A stretch of DNA of 64,000 nt, from assembly GCA_950295325.1 (NCBI GenBank), contig OX485803.1, positions 35,851,554 to 35,915,553 on the forward strand, written 5' to 3'. This DNA comes from Polytrichum commune (Eukaryota > Streptophyta > Polytrichopsida > Polytrichales > Polytrichaceae). The notes beneath the pieces were generated by a model. The model was given only the letters and a program-made list of their open reading frames with translations. It did not search any database and was not told the DNA's origin. Shown in pieces: positions 60,001 to 64,000 of this stretch. The stretch's first letter is position 1. The number at the start of each line of letters is the position of its first letter. Position numbers and translations under genes: made by a program.

Positions 60001-61749
60001 TCTTTTCTCATACTTTGGTAGCATGATAGGCAAGTTGAGGATGCTATCTTGAAGACAACATTCTCTACTAGCGTTTATCTTGTTGTACAGGATGTCTAAC
60101 TATGTGATACAAATGCTTCTGGGACTGTGGTTTACACTTTGGCCTTATACTATAATTGGGCGTTTCAGGGCACTGCCGGTACGGTGAAGATTTAGCTGTG
60201 GAGCTTGTGTCAGCTCTGAAACTAGTACTTACAACTTGTGGAAGTTGCCGAATAACCTTTTCACGTAGAACCCCTTCTCAGGTACTCGTGTACTGAATGA
60301 CTGATTTTTACATTCGTCACTTGATATGTGATGGATTGTACTGTTGTGAATTACTTTGACAGCCTCTTCAACTTTCTGACTACTAACAAAAATGATTTCA
60401 ACATTATTGCAGATCATGAAGTTGGTGATTAGAGAATTAGGGCAACACCCAAAAGTTTACATCTGGGATGGCAGAGGTACAATTCCTTAGAGTTACGATT
60501 CTAATCTTGTGAGGTGGTTTTGTTGCTGGCTCACTCCAAATACTACCTTGCTATGGGGCTTGTATTAGAACGAATCATATTTTGCTGACATGTGATAAGT
60601 GATATGTAGTCCTCTTTCAAAAACAAGGCTGTAGTTTTTTTCGTTTTTTTAATGGAAGTAATGATTTTCTTTTGTATGCACATATGGTTGGTGTTTTCCA
60701 GGTCCGAATCCTCACCTTGGGCATCTCGCTTGGGGTGATGCATTTGTCGTAACAGCTGATTCTGTCAGCATGTTGAGCGAAGCATGCAGTACAGGGTGTG
60801 TAGAATTTCTCCACTTATGTGCACTAGCTTCCGGCTACACATGTTCTTCCTTTTGCTGAGCGAATTGTGAAGGATTGTTTTTTCTTGTTTTAAATTGGCA
60901 TGATGGAGAAGGGCCATTGGAAAACTGGAGATAGTAACATCGAACTCCACATTTTAGCTTGCTGCTCTTTCAAATCAATTGCTGAGAGTCATGTCTGTTT
61001 ACAACCAAACCTAAGAGCAGTAAGCTAAAAGCACCTAAGAGCAGTTTTTTAGGTTTTGTCTAGTACTTATCTAGTTTTGTCTTGCATAATGTAAGGTAGT
61101 GAGCCTCATATACTCTTTGATTATTTAAACATCTCAGAAAGAGAACCTGGTAAGTCACTGTACTTAATTGGTATTATTGGGAGGTGTGGACCATGATATA
61201 CTCCCTCTAGACTGCTTTGTGAATTGCCAGGCAAAGGCTACATATTTGAGGGTATAGGATCTTCCTTGGGTCATTTGCATTCCTAACAAAGCTTCTTGAT
61301 GTCCAATTGGCTCTTGGTAACATTTTAGCTTTTCTGAACAGGAAGCCTGTATATGTGATTGGAGGGGAGAGATGTCGATGGAAGTTTGTTGACTTTCAGA
61401 AGACTCTACGCCAAAGAGGTCTTACTCGAGCTCTAACAGGAGGAGAAGATGTGAGCATCTCTCTCTACACATGTTGGTTTGATCTTTTTGGCTGGCCTGT
61501 TTCAGCAACTCTTGGTGCACATTTAATGCACAGTTGCATTCCACATTGGAACAGAAGCAGATTCGAAGTCCCTAAAAAGGTTCCTGTAATCAAGAGTGAA
61601 GAATTTTAATGTCAACCCTCATTCATCCTCCTTTTCTTTCTTTTTTGCAGATGAGAGATAGTTGGAGCTACCCTCCTCTGAATGATACATATGAAGCAGC
61701 CAAGAGAATCCGTGGAGCACTTGCAGAACGGGGGTGGAGCTTAAATTAG
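57014..61749 (+). CDS. ELM1: Mitochondrial fission protein ELM1-like, ten exons, 447 aa
   Basis: In plants ELM1 sits on the outer face of mitochondria and recruits dynamin-related DRP3 proteins for division; its domain (DUF1022, Elm1 family) resembles GT-B glycosyltransferases. Exons, all with GT-AG introns and consistent phases: 57,014-57,211; 58,174-58,466; 58,921-59,017; 59,405-59,554; 59,817-59,943; 60,169-60,281; 60,413-60,476; 60,702-60,795; 61,342-61,450; 61,651-61,749. The spliced protein shows family landmarks in order: RSIKLPEPP, RRAVIIGNGAAGAEHQCLGL, RVSRPKGG, LLIVASGRDTIS, FVVQIQHPRWGLDQFDM, HVVLTVGALH, VNLGGPTRHCRYGEDL, PKVYIWDG, HLAWGDAFVVTADSVSMLSE, ACSTGKPVYVIGGERCRWK and a C-terminal SWSYPPLNDT...ERGWSLN. 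Length is close to Arabidopsis ELM1 (about 427). The Met at 57,026 aligns with the Arabidopsis start and may be the true one (443 aa). No frameshift or missing segment; it appears functional. Confidence 0.95.
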
Positions 61750-62995
61750 GAAAAGTGGTTGTCATTGGCCACTGCAATTTTTGTACCCTATGAATCTCTT
61801 CGCAGATTTCACTATTGCTGCTTAGAATTTCTGTTGTGAAGTGAAGCATTGAGATACACACTTCATTGATGTCTTGCAAAAGAGCATTCCCTGTTGAGCT
61901 GGTTTGTCTGTTCTTTTTGTTCTCTTCTTTTGACACACAATACAATCAATTTCTAGGACTCTTTGTAAGCACAACATTAGATGCTGGCAGTGAGCAATCT
62001 TGCTCAAGGCTTGTATCATTGTATATCATAACTCGAGGTGCTTCACCACATGCTGTAAGATGTATAAATCCTGTTAGTAATATCTACTGAAAAAAAGATG
62101 CTACTAGCCTGCTTGTGGCCTCTTTCAAATCAATTGCTGAGAGTTATTTCTGTTCACCACCAAATATATGTTCACAAAGTAGGTATAATATCAGTGTTGT
62201 ATATTTGTGCAATAGATCAATTGCACAAATTTTCTTAATGACCGACCAAAAAGCAAACTGCATATCTTCTATCCACAACCTTTTTGGCACCATTGAGGTC
62301 CATAACTTCCTGTCATTGTTGCAAAAACTATGGAGAATGAAGTGTTGGCGTTTCCCACTAAATTGTCCAGTGGCAACATTATAGATTCAGCTACTGCATC
62401 TAGTCATCTTTATCACTCAAAGTAATTGTAGGGTTTGAATCAATTCTCTGTGAACATTATTCTGAAAAAGAGGTGCTGTGAAACAAAGAGGAAACGATTG
62501 CAAGGCTACAAATTCTAACATATTGGTAATCAGAAGGATTCTCGACTTGGTTTCACATGAGCAAAGCAGGTATTGCAACCCACTCGTTGACAAATCACAA
62601 TACATCTGCTCAACAAATATGAGAAGGCAGTAAAGTACTCTTGCTTTGCAGTTTATCCAATGACATTTCCCCATCAGGTATGCGAGTGTTATTAGGATCA
62701 TTATTTCGACTTCTCTATCTTTTATTGGTCACATTTATGTCTTCAAAATTGTTTTGTGTTACCAAATCTAACATGAAACACCAACAAAAACCAGACCTCC
62801 TCTCAGTTAGTTATGCTTATGAGAAGTGCATGTTTGTTAATTCTTGAATTGAATACATAGGTCCTCCCAACTGTGCTCACTATTGAGTATGGAGTAGTTA
62901 ATTAAATTTGAAGATGCAATCCAATCTCTTTTATGCATGTGCTTGTATGGTGTTTGTTCTTCAATCCTCACCTAACCACACACCAATCAAATATT
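61750..62995. other. ELM1 3' flank, no further gene
   Basis: Contains the presumed 3' untranslated region. At about 62,121-62,160 there is a near copy (TTTCAAATCAATTGCTGAGA...) of a sequence inside ELM1 intron 8 (60,967-61,006). Other frames are short. Confidence 0.45.
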
Positions 62996-63139
62996 GTAGA
63001 GGCTCCCTATTCTGACACATATTAATTATTTTGCCCTCAAAATTTGCCACATGTCATGCTCACATTCACCAAGACCACTTGCATTGCACATGGAAACTAC
63101 ATTCCGGCACATGTAAAGATGGAATAGGGAGCCCTCTAC
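62996..63139. mobile_element. Small MITE, about 144 bp
   Basis: Left GTAGAGGCTCCCTATTC and right, reverse complemented, GTAGAGGGCTCCCTATTCC. Interior non-coding. Target duplication not clear. It lies 50 bp from the mariner-like element. Confidence 0.75.
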
Positions 63140-63192
63140 CATATAGGTGTCTGATGAAGTAACCAAATAATACCCATATACCTTAATGCATA

Positions 63193-64000
63193 CTCCCTCC
63201 GTTTCATATCAAAAGTTACGTTTCACTAAATATGTGGGATTAAGGTCATTTTTCGCATTTTTAGCACGAAATTGTGTGCGTTGTATAGCTCTCACTAAGC
63301 ACTTTCTGGTGAGCTAGGGGTGTCCAAAAAAAAATCAATTTTTTTTAACACCAATTTCATTGGAAGCCCGTCATTTTGGGCGGATGGCACCGAAGCTCAT
63401 TTGCTAATGAGTAGTGAGGTTCAGACTCGTGCTCCTTAAGGTTTGTGTTTAGGGTTAGGGTTTTTGAGAAGAAACGGCATGGCGATGTCCATTTCTGATG
63501 AAATTGATGTTGACGGTGATGCTCACGGAGTGGAGATGGAGCCCATTGTGAACAACAAGAAAAAGCCCAACCTGGGTAATGAGAACCGCCAGTTGATCTA
63601 CCAGAAGTTGTTCGCCAAGCAGAGAGACGATGGATCGCTCCCGAAAGGTGGTTTACTCAATGTTGGCAAGGAGTTCGGTGTCACACGTCAATCCATCTCG
63701 CGAATCTGGAATCGTGGAAAGCAATCACTTGCGGCTGACGATCGGTCGGCCAACATATTGAATCGCAAGCAGAAGACGGTCGCAAGAAGAAAATCATCGA
63801 CATGGATCGGATTAAGGCGGTTATGCTAAGACAACGCGAAACTCTGCGGCCGTTAGCAGCTACGCTTGGCGACGTGTCATCCACGACCATTCATCGTCGC
63901 ATTAAGGACAAGAGTCTCAGATTCAAGAGCCTTTCCTCACCGATGCGAACAAGTTGGAGCGGTTGAAGTTTTGCCTGTCCATGTTGACGTACGACACCTT
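63193..64000 (+). mobile_element. Mariner-like element (Stowaway-type terminus), left part only
   Basis: The terminus CTCCCTCCGTTTCATAT directly follows TA (63,191-63,192), the standard target and end of plant Stowaway/mariner elements. A transposase frame starts about 290 bp inside. The element runs past the window, so its right end and state cannot be judged. Confidence 0.9.
63479..64000 (+). pseudogene. Plant mariner-like transposase, N-terminal half, frameshifted, truncated by window end
   Basis: The ATG at 63,479 opens MAMSISDEIDVDG... followed by the plant mariner DNA-binding region: NENRQLIYQKLFAKQRDDGS, LPKGGLLNVGKEFGVTRQSI and SRIWNRGKQS (helix-turn-helix), then NRKQK. Here the frame is lost: GRKKKIIDMDRIKAVMLRQR and ETLRPLAATLG continue in the next frame from about 63,778, and LTDANKLERLKFCLSMLTYD in a third frame from about 63,936. 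Both shifts are in the same direction (equivalent to one base lost each). The catalytic DDD core lies beyond the window. Either a dead copy or two sequencing/assembly indels. The family normally cuts at TA and mobilises Stowaway MITEs. Confidence 0.88.

Overview
This window looks like nuclear DNA of a land plant. The evidence is a ten-exon gene with clean GT-AG introns encoding the plant mitochondrial fission factor ELM1, a long ankyrin-repeat protein with a plant-type C-terminal PGG membrane domain, TTTAGGG telomere-type motifs, and an AT-rich, gene-poor background full of plant-style DNA transposons (Stowaway/mariner, Tourist-like and hAT-like). The species is not determinable by eye; a non-seed or other large-genome plant is possible but unproven.

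Layout. Positions 1-40,000 contain no convincing intact gene. They hold transposons and repeats: a 52-55 bp minisatellite (2.3-2.8 kb), a short retroposon with a TATC tail (3.0 kb, second copy at 34.0 kb), a decayed LINE RNase H end (12.5-13.3 kb), a 1.45 kb hAT-like element with an 8-bp target duplication (17.0-18.4 kb), many small inverted-repeat elements, and a nest at 28.4-30.6 kb where one 240-bp element has been split by two later insertions. Positions 40,283-43,900 carry an intact single-exon ankyrin-PGG gene whose repeats alternate strictly between two subtypes; two similar possible leader exons lie 2-3 kb upstream and three telomere-type motifs sit just after its stop. Positions 44-57 kb are mostly repeats, with one broken minus-strand gene of unrecognised family (49.8-50.7 kb). 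Positions 57,014-61,749 hold the ELM1 gene. The right edge is a mariner-like transposon with a Stowaway-type terminus at 63,193 and a frameshifted transposase that runs off the window.

The two intact genes have no evident functional link. ELM1 acts at the mitochondrial surface in organelle division; ankyrin-PGG proteins are membrane proteins often tied to stress or immune signalling. The most distinctive material is the short TATC-tailed retroposon, the nested insertion history at 28-31 kb, the dimeric architecture of the ankyrin array, and the unrecognised broken gene near 50 kb. All element calls rest on reading inverted repeats and target duplications by eye; copy number, family names and ages need genome-wide searches.
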